Assembly (NCBI GenBank): GCA_023417785.1
Contig: JAEZEH010000067.1
Coordinates: forward strand, 1-41,819
Length of the DNA stretch: 41,819 nucleotides
DNA from: Bacteroidota bacterium
GTDB lineage: Bacteria; Bacteroidota; Bacteroidia; Cytophagales; Cyclobacteriaceae
Reading direction: 5' to 3'
Under the pieces are notes generated by a model, which saw only the letters and a program-made list of their open reading frames with translations, was not told where the DNA came from and made no database searches. The first letter of the stretch is position 1. Every line of letters starts with the position of its first letter. The translations under genes and the position numbers were made by a program. Below, piece by piece: positions 34,540-41,819 of this stretch.

Positions 34540-37500
34540 TTAGAATTTAACATTGAGGGATACGTTGTAATTTCTGGTGGTGGGAAGGGATGAGTTTTCA
34601 TATCCGGCTCTGAAGTCGCCGGAAGATTGTACCGCTTCAGGATCCAGTCCGGGTAGGTCTTTATAAAGGATCGCTACGTTTCGGCATGCTGCAGACAATG
34701 TAAGTCCCTTAACAAATCTCAGCGCCGGGATTCTTTCTATGGCATCGGTGAGGTTATAAGAAAGCGATACATTACGAAGCTTAACAAAATCTGACTTAAA
34801 GGTAAATGGATCGCCGATCTGAAGGTTCCGGTAGTCGGCATAAAAGGACTGAAGATTAGAAACTACAGTAGTATTTGGCTCGCCGGAATCCACATAGACC
34901 CCTGGAAATACAAGTCCGTCCTCCCCTTCCCTGCGGCCTTCGAGCGATAATATGGAATGGCCCTGCCGAAGCATATTCAGGTGTGTCGAGGATAATACCG
35001 TGCCTCCAAACTTGTAATCAATATGAACGCCAAGGGACAGATTTTTATACGCAAAAGTATTGCTCCATCCACCCACATGCTTGGGTATTGAACTTCCAAC
35101 AGGAAGAAACCCATTGGTTTTTTCCGCACCGGGAGTGGTGCCTGTCGACGCAAGTAGCCGCCCCTGATCATTTACGACGATTCGACCGTTTGCATCTCTC
35201 CGGTAGGTCCTTGTGTAGAGCTGATTCATAGGCAATCCTTCTGTGTACCTCAGTTCGCCCAGGAATTCGTTACCCGTCCCGTTAAAAAACAGCACCAGAA
35301 TCGTTCCGCTTTCATTGCCAACGTCGAGAACCTCGGTCGACAAATACGCATTGTTCCAGGAAGTTGTCCAGCTGAAATCTCGAGTTTCATATGGGGTAAC
35401 TTCCAGGAGGAGCTCGATTCCACTGTTTTTCAGCGACGCTTTATTTTGTTTTGAATTGTTAAATCCTGATGTGTTGGAAATTGTGACGTCGAGAATTTGT
35501 TCAGTCGTAACTTTGTCAAAGGCGGCTATATCAACAAGCAGCTTGTTATTGAACAGTCTCGTCTCAAGGCCGATTTCTTTTTCCGTTACGGTGAAAGGTT
35601 GCAGTCCAAGGTTGGGCGCGAAAGATCCGCTAATCCCTGCGAGCGTTTGTCCATTAAATTGATTGGCGTTGATGGTATATCTCAGAACTCCTTCGTACGG
35701 ATTCACGCCATTCGCGCTTCCTACTTCCGCCCAGGATGCCCGCAGTTTTCCAAAACTAAGCCAGTTCATATCCTGCAGTAATTCGGAGAAGACAAAGCTT
35801 CCCGAAACCGAGGGATAAAATTTGCTGTTGTTAGCGGGGTTTAATACGGAAAACCAATCATTTCTAGCGGTAAAGTTCAGGAAGAGTAGATCGTTGTAAC
35901 CAAATTCCGCCCACCCGTACAACGAATTTACGCGGGTTCTGTTGAATACATACCCGGCGAGATTTTGATTGCGGAGCGTACCGTTGGATAGAGAATAAAG
36001 ATCCGGAACAATGAAGTTGCTGGAATTTTGTTCATTGCGTTGAAACTGTGTTCTCCATGTGTTGCCACCGAAGCTCGCGTCAACAGAAAATTTCCCAACC
36101 TCCTTGTTACCTCCGATAAGGAAGTCAGCGTTGATGTCGGTAGTGAGATCCTGACGAATATTGTAATTTCCCCTGTAGGTGCCATCGCCGTTAAATAGCG
36201 TAGTTGAGCCTGACCCGTTCAATTGATTCCATTCCATAAATCCGGAACCCTGATCATAGTTGAACCGTCCCTGCGCGTATAGCCAGTCAGTGATTTGATA
36301 ACGCAACGATGCCGTTCCGAGAAGCCTGTTTCTGTCGTCCCTGAAGTATTGACGCTTTTTCAATTGATAATAGGGATTATTGATCGTTCCAAGAAATCCA
36401 TTTGTTCTCAGTTCGGCGTCCGTATCTGGATCGATTGCGTTATCCCTGTATGCTTCGAGAGGGGTAGAAATGCCCATCCGGGTAAAAAAGTTTACCGGGC
36501 CATCGCCCTGGGTGCCAATCTGCGGAGGGTTGTGATTCTTTTCATTAGCATAGTTAACATTGACGAGAAGGGAGAGCTTCTGAGTGATGTCATGGTTTAT
36601 GCCGAGGTTGAAAATGCGTCGTTTGTATTCATTGCTGGGTACGATACCCTTTGCGTCTGTATTCGAAAAGGAAACACGAAAGCTGCCATTCGCTCCGCCC
36701 CCCGACAATCCGATCGTATTGGTCCAGTTTGTTCCGGTTTGCAAGAAATCAAACAGCTGGTTCGGGTAGGCTGAATAGGGCCTCATGACCCCGTCGAAGT
36801 TAACTGTGGGCGCACCGTCAAGTCGCTCTCCGAATCCGAATTGGCCATATGACTGCGCATCTCCCTGGGTTTGGGGCCGTATACCACCAGTTCCTATCCC
36901 ATACTCTGTTTGCGTGATCTCATCCAGGAAGTTCAGCGCATGAGAAGTGGTGTAGCTTGATGTGAAGTCAATCCCCAGACCTTGATCCTTCCGGCCTGAC
37001 TTCGTTGTTATGATGATAGCACCATTGGCTGCTCTTGCTCCGTAAATTGCTGCAGCAGTAGCACCTTTCAATACGGTCATGCTCTCGATGTCATCCGGGT
37101 TAATGTTCTGAAGATTATCTCCACGATCACGTTGTTCCACCTGACCGTTACCATTGGTTCCCCGGGCGCCCTGATCCATTGGCAGACCATTAATTACAAA
37201 GAGCGGGGCGTTATTAGCGCCTGCGAACGCGGCTTGGCCACGCAGGCGTATTTGCATACTTGCACCCGCTCCGGCTGCCGGGGGTGAGATATTCAGCCCG
37301 GCAATTTTACCTTCGAGGGACTCCATCAAATTCGTGGTCCGGTGCTTCACCAGTTCGTCGGTCTCAACCGCTGTGGCCGAATACCCCAACTTCTTGGTTT
37401 CTCTTCTAACACCAAGGGCTGTTACGACAACTTCTTCCAGTGATCTCACATCTGGCTCCATAACAACATCAACTGTTGTTCGACCCGTGATAGCAACTTC

Positions 37501-37815
37501 CTTTGTAGCATATCCGACAAATGAAAATACCAGGGTGCCGCTGCTTTCGGGAACGTCGAGTTGAAATTTTCCATCAGCGTTAGTAGTTGTTCCTGTCGAA
37601 GTGCCTTTAACTACGACATTCACTCCGGGAAAGGGCGATCCATTTTCGTCAGTTACAGTCCCGGAGATCGGGACCATGGCGACATTGGTGAATGGGGATG
37701 TGAAGTAGTCTGAAAATTCGGTGGCTTCATTCGCGCGATGTGTGCCGCCGGCAAGCACATGGGCTTCGGCGTAAAACAGCACGAGAATAATGCACAACAG
37801 ATAGCGTTGTTTCAT
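34540..37815 (-). CDS. SusC/RagA-family TonB-dependent transporter (second)
   Basis: A 1091-aa outer-membrane transporter. Signal peptide (about 1-22), carboxypeptidase-D-like domain (about 48-120, ISGTVTDENGSPFPGVNVVV), TonB box region LEEVVVTALG (about 125-135), plug domain with SLEGKIAGLNI, PLFVINGLPM and AAAIYGARAANGAIIITTKSG, then barrel ending in NVSLNVKF with terminal Phe. It is only loosely similar to the first SusC, so this is a separate system and not a duplication. It has its own upstream region of 366 bp and is separated from the dehydratase operon by a strong terminator, so it is transcribed independently. Confidence 0.96.
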   Translation of the reverse strand: MKQRYLLCIILVLFYAEAHVLAGGTHRANEATEFSDYFTSPFTNVAMVPISGTVTDENGSPFPGVNVVVKGTSTGTTTNADGKFQLDVPESSGTLVFSFVGYATKEVAITGRTTVDVVMEPDVRSLEEVVVTALGVRRETKKLGYSATAVETDELVKHRTTNLMESLEGKIAGLNISPPAAGAGASMQIRLRGQAAFAGANNAPLFVINGLPMDQGARGTNGNGQVEQRDRGDNLQNINPDDIESMTVLKGATAAAIYGARAANGAIIITTKSGRKDQGLGIDFTSSYTTSHALNFLDEITQTEYGIGTGGIRPQTQGDAQSYGQFGFGERLDGAPTVNFDGVMRPYSAYPNQLFDFLQTGTNWTNTIGLSGGGANGSFRVSFSNTDAKGIVPSNEYKRRIFNLGINHDITQKLSLLVNVNYANEKNHNPPQIGTQGDGPVNFFTRMGISTPLEAYRDNAIDPDTDAELRTNGFLGTINNPYYQLKKRQYFRDDRNRLLGTASLRYQITDWLYAQGRFNYDQGSGFMEWNQLNGSGSTTLFNGDGTYRGNYNIRQDLTTDINADFLIGGNKEVGKFSVDASFGGNTWRTQFQRNEQNSSNFIVPDLYSLSNGTLRNQNLAGYVFNRTRVNSLYGWAEFGYNDLLFLNFTARNDWFSVLNPANNSKFYPSVSGSFVFSELLQDMNWLSFGKLRASWAEVGSANGVNPYEGVLRYTINANQFNGQTLAGISGSFAPNLGLQPFTVTEKEIGLETRLFNNKLLVDIAAFDKVTTEQILDVTISNTSGFNNSKQNKASLKNSGIELLLEVTPYETRDFSWTTSWNNAYLSTEVLDVGNESGTILVLFFNGTGNEFLGELRYTEGLPMNQLYTRTYRRDANGRIVVNDQGRLLASTGTTPGAEKTNGFLPVGSSIPKHVGGWSNTFAYKNLSLGVHIDYKFGGTVLSSTHLNMLRQGHSILSLEGRREGEDGLVFPGVYVDSGEPNTTVVSNLQSFYADYRNLQIGDPFTFKSDFVKLRNVSLSYNLTDAIERIPALRFVKGLTLSAACRNVAILYKDLPGLDPEAVQSSGDFRAGYENSSLPTTRNYNVSLNVKF

Positions 37816-38085
37816 GAGGGTAAGGTTTATGGTTTGAAATGGTTTCCTTTTTTTGACTTAACCCGGGAATACATGGCAAAATCCCTCCCCATCACCGTGC
37901 ATCTCGCGCGGTACCAAAGCCCTCATGTTAGGTCACCTTCACCGAAGGATTTGATCAAAGGTGACGAAATCGGTTGCAATTTGCTTCCAATAATGACCAG
38001 CGGAGAATTTTGAACAAAACTGTTATTTATACACTTATCAGATTCGCGCGGAGGAGGGGCAGCTCCCAGGGATCCAAGTAGAAAT
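37816..38085 (-). other. leader/promoter region of the second SusC
   Basis: About 270 bp between the SusC start and the terminator of the dehydratase operon. It should contain the SusC promoter. A TTTTG around 37876-37882 (minus strand) is a possible -33 element, but I find no good TAnnTTTG at the right distance. No gene or repeat is visible, and neither operator motif of the mannan PUL occurs here. Confidence 0.4.
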
Positions 38086-38129
38086 AAAAAAAACATCTTC
38101 CCCTGATTATTTAGGCATGAGAAGATGTT
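38086..38129 (-). terminator. strong intrinsic terminator after the dehydratase gene
   Basis: Perfect 9-bp inverted repeat AACATCTTC (38092-38100) and GAAGATGTT (38121-38129), with CCT/AGG pairing inside the loop. On the minus strand it is followed by a run of eight T (plus-strand A-run 38086-38093). It lies about 50 bp past the dehydratase stop and closes the BASS-RraA-dehydratase operon. Confidence 0.88.
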
Positions 38130-38181
38130 AGTAAGAGGAACAGTAAATAAGAAGAAAGCTCGATAACAATCGCCAGAAATC

Positions 38182-39471
38182 CTACTTGAAAAACGGTAGC
38201 CCTACCGTGGCGTACTTCTTCATACCTTCTTCGTTAATATCTACGCCGATGCCAGGCTTTTCCGAAAGTGTGATAAATCCGTTTTCAATCATCGGCTCGT
38301 CGTACTTCACAATTTCCTTGAACATCGGATTGGTATGGAAATAAATTTGCCATTCGAGAATCATGAAGTTCGGCACCGACGCGCAAACATGGCACGCCGC
38401 CATTGCTCCCAGGTATGAGGCCACCATATGCGGCGCGAAAGGTACGTAATACAAGTTAGCAAGGTTGGCGATACGCTGGCCTTCCCCTAATCCTCCCGCC
38501 TTCTGCAGATCGGGCATGATTATATCCACAGCTCCAATTTCGAGAAGCCGGCGGAAGCCGTAAGCGAGATAAAGGTTCTCCCCTGCACATATTGGTGTAG
38601 ACGTTGAGTCGGCGATGATTTTGTACGCTTCGGCATTCTCCGCCGGAATCGGTTCTTCGAGCCACATAAGATTCAAATGTTCGACCCGTTTTGCGACTTG
38701 CTGGCCCGTCACAGCATCGTATCGTCCATGCATATCACAGCAAATATCCACGTCGGGACCAACGGCCTCGCGAGCCGCCGTGATCTGATCAACCATTCGC
38801 TGAAGCTCACCCGGGCTCGCGGTCCAATTGTATCGGTCGTACTTTTTGGGGTCGTTCCACTGATCAAGATCAAACTTGACTCCGGTGAATCCCATGTCCT
38901 TTGCCTCCTTGGCAACCCTCGCAAAATCTGCCGGTGTAGGAAGGTTATTCTGATACAGTGCAGTATCACAATACACGCGGATTTTGTCCCTGAATTTACC
39001 GCCGAGTAGTTGATAGACCGGCACCCCAAAGGCTTTGCCAGCGATATCCCAAAGGGCCGTTTCGATCGCCGACAAAACAGCAATGTACATTCCCGACTGA
39101 GCGCCGCCGAATACACCGGACCGTCTCAAGTCCTCGAAAAGTCGATGCACGTTCAGCGGGTTCTTTCCCTTCAGCCGTTGCTCCATCATCTTTACGAAGT
39201 GGTAGGTGCCTCCTACCGCATCGACGCCTTCGCCACAGCCATAAATATCCTGATTGGTCTTTATCTTTACGAACAGACCGCTGCCGTTGCGAATGAATGC
39301 ACATAGCACCTCCGTAATCTTAAGCTCTGAAGGCTTCGACCTGGCTGACGTTTTCTCGATGGCATGCTCCAGATTACTGCCGAAGGTTGTTGAAAGCGGA
39401 GCAATCGCTGCGGCGGCAGTTGCCGCGCTTTTGAAAAAGGATCGTCTTGAATTTCTGTTTGGAATTGACAT
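38182..39471 (-). CDS. Tat-exported enolase-superfamily sugar-acid dehydratase
   Basis: Member of the mandelate-racemase/galactonate-dehydratase side of the enolase superfamily, 429 aa. A twin-arginine signal opens the protein (NSRRSFFKSAATAAAAIAP, residues 7-25), so the folded enzyme should act outside the cytoplasm. Metal ligands are D246 (CCDMHGRYD), E272 (WLEEPIP) and E298 (CAGENL). H248 in the DMHGR motif corresponds to the catalytic His of D-galactonate/gluconate dehydratases (DFHGR), and H348 lies in FAPHMV. Expected reaction: loss of water from an aldonate to give a 2-keto-3-deoxy acid. It is the last gene of a three-gene operon, 16 bp after the RraA-like gene. Confidence 0.9.
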   Translation of the reverse strand: MSIPNRNSRRSFFKSAATAAAAIAPLSTTFGSNLEHAIEKTSARSKPSELKITEVLCAFIRNGSGLFVKIKTNQDIYGCGEGVDAVGGTYHFVKMMEQRLKGKNPLNVHRLFEDLRRSGVFGGAQSGMYIAVLSAIETALWDIAGKAFGVPVYQLLGGKFRDKIRVYCDTALYQNNLPTPADFARVAKEAKDMGFTGVKFDLDQWNDPKKYDRYNWTASPGELQRMVDQITAAREAVGPDVDICCDMHGRYDAVTGQQVAKRVEHLNLMWLEEPIPAENAEAYKIIADSTSTPICAGENLYLAYGFRRLLEIGAVDIIMPDLQKAGGLGEGQRIANLANLYYVPFAPHMVASYLGAMAACHVCASVPNFMILEWQIYFHTNPMFKEIVKYDEPMIENGFITLSEKPGIGVDINEEGMKKYATVGLPFFK

Positions 39472-39487
39472 GTGCTTTTATATTAGG

Positions 39488-40435
39488 TTACCAGGTCCGT
39501 TGTTTCAGCAATTCGCGTATCTGCTCTTTGGGAACAGGAAGTTTATCAATATTGGCATTGAGCCATTCAGAGAAATCTTTTTCTATCTCAGGTGTCCATC
39601 GCCTGTCGATTTGGCCGGGAGTGTACTTCTGTTCACGAAGCCGTTGATGCCCGAACATATCGCGCAGCCTGACGATCTCCGATGTGGTAACTACTCTTTC
39701 AGCAAGATGCGGAGGAATAAAAATTACTCCTCCATCCCGCGCAAGAACAACATCACCCGGCATCACCGTTGCTTTACCTATTCGCGTGGGAGTATTAATT
39801 CCAACCAGCGTCGTATTGAGTTGCCCCTTAGGATCATTGAGGTGGTGCGAAGGATGATAGGATCGGAAAAAAGATGTGAAGCTACCCAACTCTTTCAGAC
39901 CGTTGATGTCACGCACCGCACCGTTATAAATAATTCCGTTTCCTGTCTTCGTGAAAATGGAATTCCCCAGGTTGTCGCCAATGGTTGGTCCATCCTCATG
40001 GGCGCCGAATTGATCTACCACATAGACATCGCGCCTTGTCAACAAATCGATAGTCCATGAATTCTGAGAGCCTACACGTTTGTCTTTGCTGTGGCCTCTT
40101 TCATCTATGACACTGTGTATATCAGGACGCCCCGGCATAAATGTCGCCGTCACCGCCCTGCCAACCAGCACACTGTCGGGATTGATCACCTCCCACCCAT
40201 CCTCATACTGAAATTTGAAATTTTCATTCCGGAGAACCGCCCACGCTTCTTCGAGAGTAACCTGTTTCATCCTGTTAAGGATCTGGTCAGACACTTTTGG
40301 TCGCCCATCCGGAAAGCGCTCCCCTTTCCATTCGGGTGTTAGAAATATTAACTCTTCCCTGGAAATTTGTTGAGCCCAGATTGAATTAAAAATGAGGCTC
40401 AAAAATGCAACCAATGCAACTTTGGTGTAAATCAT
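39488..40435 (-). CDS. exported RraA-family protein with aldolase motif
   Basis: A 315-aa protein with a Sec signal peptide (MIYTKVALVAFLSLIFNSIWA, cleavage before QQ). The core (about 90-240) is the RraA/HMG-aldolase fold. The divalent-metal aldolase signature D-X20-R-D is exact: D154 in TIGDNLG, then R175-D176 in NGAVRDINGL. In known HMG/CHA aldolases these residues bind metal and pyruvate; RraA proteins that only inhibit RNase E are cytoplasmic, so an RNase role is implausible for an exported protein. The C-terminal ~75 residues (QRLREQKYTPGQID...WLNANID) are an extension beyond the ~160-230 aa usual core. Expected: retro-aldol cleavage or decarboxylation of a 2-oxoacid in the periplasm. 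Its start overlaps the BASS gene stop by 4 nt. Confidence 0.85.
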   Translation of the reverse strand: MIYTKVALVAFLSLIFNSIWAQQISREELIFLTPEWKGERFPDGRPKVSDQILNRMKQVTLEEAWAVLRNENFKFQYEDGWEVINPDSVLVGRAVTATFMPGRPDIHSVIDERGHSKDKRVGSQNSWTIDLLTRRDVYVVDQFGAHEDGPTIGDNLGNSIFTKTGNGIIYNGAVRDINGLKELGSFTSFFRSYHPSHHLNDPKGQLNTTLVGINTPTRIGKATVMPGDVVLARDGGVIFIPPHLAERVVTTSEIVRLRDMFGHQRLREQKYTPGQIDRRWTPEIEKDFSEWLNANIDKLPVPKEQIRELLKQRTW

Positions 40436-41571
40436 AATTTTTCGTCTTTTAATTTTATCTCGCTTGCGGTTTGTGGTTCAAAGTCCGGTTCGCCAATATC
40501 ATTTGTGAGCGGTTCCGGTGGGCGGTTTCGCCACCACGAGGCGAGTGTGGATCCCGTAATGTTCATCAAAGGAGCGAACACTGCGGAAGCCAGGCCCACC
40601 GTGGCAAGTTTGCCCATGGCCAACGCCAGGCTTGACCCAAGTCCCGCATTTTGCAAACCCACTTCTATGGCTATCGTGCGCCGGTCCTCTTCCTTCAATC
40701 CAAGTAGTTTACCCGAAAAATAACCCAGGATGTACCCCGCGGTATTATGAATCGCCATTGCCAGAATCAGGGTGGCTCCAATGACCATCAACTCGTCACG
40801 GCCTGCTGCAGTGATGACAACAATAATCAATGCGATGCCTCCCATCGACACCAGGGGCATAATATCATCGAGTTTCTTCCACTTGCTCTGCACGAAGTGA
40901 TTGAAAAGAAGTCCTAGTCCTACGGGAAGGATCACGATTTTGGCAATATCAAAAAACATTTTCCAGAAATTCATCTCAACATATTGCCCGGCGAGCCAAC
41001 TCATCAGCAAAGGAGTTACGAACGGGGCGATGATGGTGGATATTGCGGTAAGCGTAACCGATAACGCCAGGTTCGCTCTTGCCAGGTAGGTCATTACGTT
41101 GGAAGCAAGACCACCGGGGCAGCTTCCGATAAGGATAATGCCCGCAGCAACTTCATTTGGAAACCTGAATATCTTAGTGATCAGCAGGGCAACAAAAGGC
41201 ATGATGATATACTGACACCCAATCCCGGCTAAGACAGCTTTAGGCATTTTAACGACCCTGGTAAAATCGCCTACACTTAGTGCAGTGCCCATGCCGAACA
41301 TAATGATCTGCATGAGTGGAACAATAACAGAGGATAGCTTAAAATTGCCTATAGTAACGAAATATGCCGGATAATACATCGCTGCACTGGCCGCAGCGAA
41401 AATCACGACGGCAAATGCGTAGCCTTTCAACGCGCGGTGTCGGCTGCAGGCAATGGCCATCAGCACAAACATTGCTACCAACATCCATCCTGCGATGCTG
41501 TGATTACCGGAAGTTGTTGTTGCTACAAAAGAAATCAGGAGGAGAGCAATACAAGTTATTATCCACTTCAT
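40432..41571 (-). CDS. BASS-family (bile acid:sodium symporter-like) transporter
   Basis: Inner-membrane carrier of 379 aa with about ten hydrophobic helices. Hallmarks are FGMGTALSVGDFTRVVKMPKA-type opening of the core (MGTALSVGDF), GSCPGGLASNVMTYLARANLALSVTLTAISTI (broken-helix sodium-site region; GSCPGGLASN), and EVGLQNAGLGSSLA. Characterised BASS members carry pyruvate, pantoate, 2-keto acids or bile acids with sodium. First gene of the operon with the exported RraA-like protein (ATGA overlap) and dehydratase, so uptake of a 2-oxoacid such as pyruvate or a 2-keto-3-deoxy acid is inferred. The upstream 41572-41819 shows no gene I can support. Confidence 0.9.
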   Translation of the reverse strand: MKWIITCIALLLISFVATTTSGNHSIAGWMLVAMFVLMAIACSRHRALKGYAFAVVIFAAASAAMYYPAYFVTIGNFKLSSVIVPLMQIIMFGMGTALSVGDFTRVVKMPKAVLAGIGCQYIIMPFVALLITKIFRFPNEVAAGIILIGSCPGGLASNVMTYLARANLALSVTLTAISTIIAPFVTPLLMSWLAGQYVEMNFWKMFFDIAKIVILPVGLGLLFNHFVQSKWKKLDDIMPLVSMGGIALIIVVITAAGRDELMVIGATLILAMAIHNTAGYILGYFSGKLLGLKEEDRRTIAIEVGLQNAGLGSSLALAMGKLATVGLASAVFAPLMNITGSTLASWWRNRPPEPLTNDIGEPDFEPQTASEIKLKDEKL

Positions 41572-41819
41572 CAGACTGGGTTTGACCGAGAGTCATCTTT
41601 AGTTACGAGACAATTGCACGAATTTGCTAAATCATTCGATTGCATCGGTGCTAAAGATTCAAAACAGCGACTGTATTGACTTCCAATAAAAATCGGCGGT
41701 GGATTTTAAACATCGCGTCGCAGCGGAGCGGCAACGGAACGATGACGATATCTGCAGAGACCGGAGGCTCGGCGCATTTTAGGGACTCGCGTGTAACAGA
41801 AGAACAATTCAAGAGCCGT

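Noticed and set aside
39254..40060. Plus-strand open frame of 268 codons across the dehydratase/RraA junction
   Set aside because: Antisense to two coupled genes; low-complexity hydrophobic and Ala-rich stretches are complements of the Tat signal codons.
41742..41819. Open plus-strand frame running off the right edge from an ATG at 41742
   Set aside because: Only 26 codons are visible, with no motif; it cannot be told from chance.

Overview
The window looks like a chromosomal segment of a Bacteroidota bacterium, most likely Cytophagales-like. The reasons are two SusC/SusD pairs, a type IX secretion (T9SS) sorting tail, lipoprotein signals followed by acidic residues, an absence of Shine-Dalgarno sequences, TAnnTTTG-type promoter elements and moderate GC. 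No rRNA, tRNA, CRISPR array, insertion sequence or phage gene was recognised. The genus is not determinable from what I can see.

Left part (1-7.3 kb), mixed housekeeping and sensory genes: a decayed T9SS-tail remnant, a cardiolipin synthase (509-1960), a complete biliverdin-type bacteriophytochrome histidine kinase (2091-4406) divergent from an Rcp1-like single-domain response regulator (4484-4870), a frameshifted scrap of an RclA/mercuric-reductase-like flavoprotein (4949-5108), and a three-gene set made of a ring-cleaving VOC dioxygenase, an MhqD-like esterase and a cupin (5292-7235).

Middle part (7.4-27.1 kb), a polysaccharide utilization locus (PUL) on the minus strand. In transcription order it holds a GH5_7-like beta-mannanase, a GH92 alpha-mannosidase, a T9SS-exported beta-propeller protein (DUF5005/DUF4185-like), SusC, SusD, a lipocalin-like lipoprotein, a second beta-propeller lipoprotein related to the first, an MFS sugar porter, a ROK sugar kinase, a long mannose-6-phosphate isomerase, an SGNH acetylesterase and a GntR/UTRA regulator. 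Together they describe depolymerisation and deacetylation of a mannose-rich glycan outside the cytoplasm, import of mannose, phosphorylation, and conversion to fructose-6-phosphate. Two 22-bp near-identical sites sit just upstream of susC and of the GH92 gene. Both promoters also carry an AAACGTTT-centred palindrome. These are the best candidates for the regulon's operators.

Right part (28-41.6 kb): a lipoprotein of unknown function, a geranylgeranyl-reductase-family flavoprotein, then a sugar-acid locus. An AraC regulator is coupled to an FGGY gluconokinase on the plus strand. On the minus strand are a BASS-family transporter, an RraA-family protein carrying the aldolase motif and a Sec signal peptide, an enolase-superfamily aldonate dehydratase with a Tat signal, a strong terminator, and a second SusC/SusD pair. 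The notable idea is that dehydration and aldol cleavage of a sugar acid may occur in the periplasm, with a BASS carrier taking up the resulting 2-oxoacid (for example pyruvate). This is the most likely undescribed system in the window.
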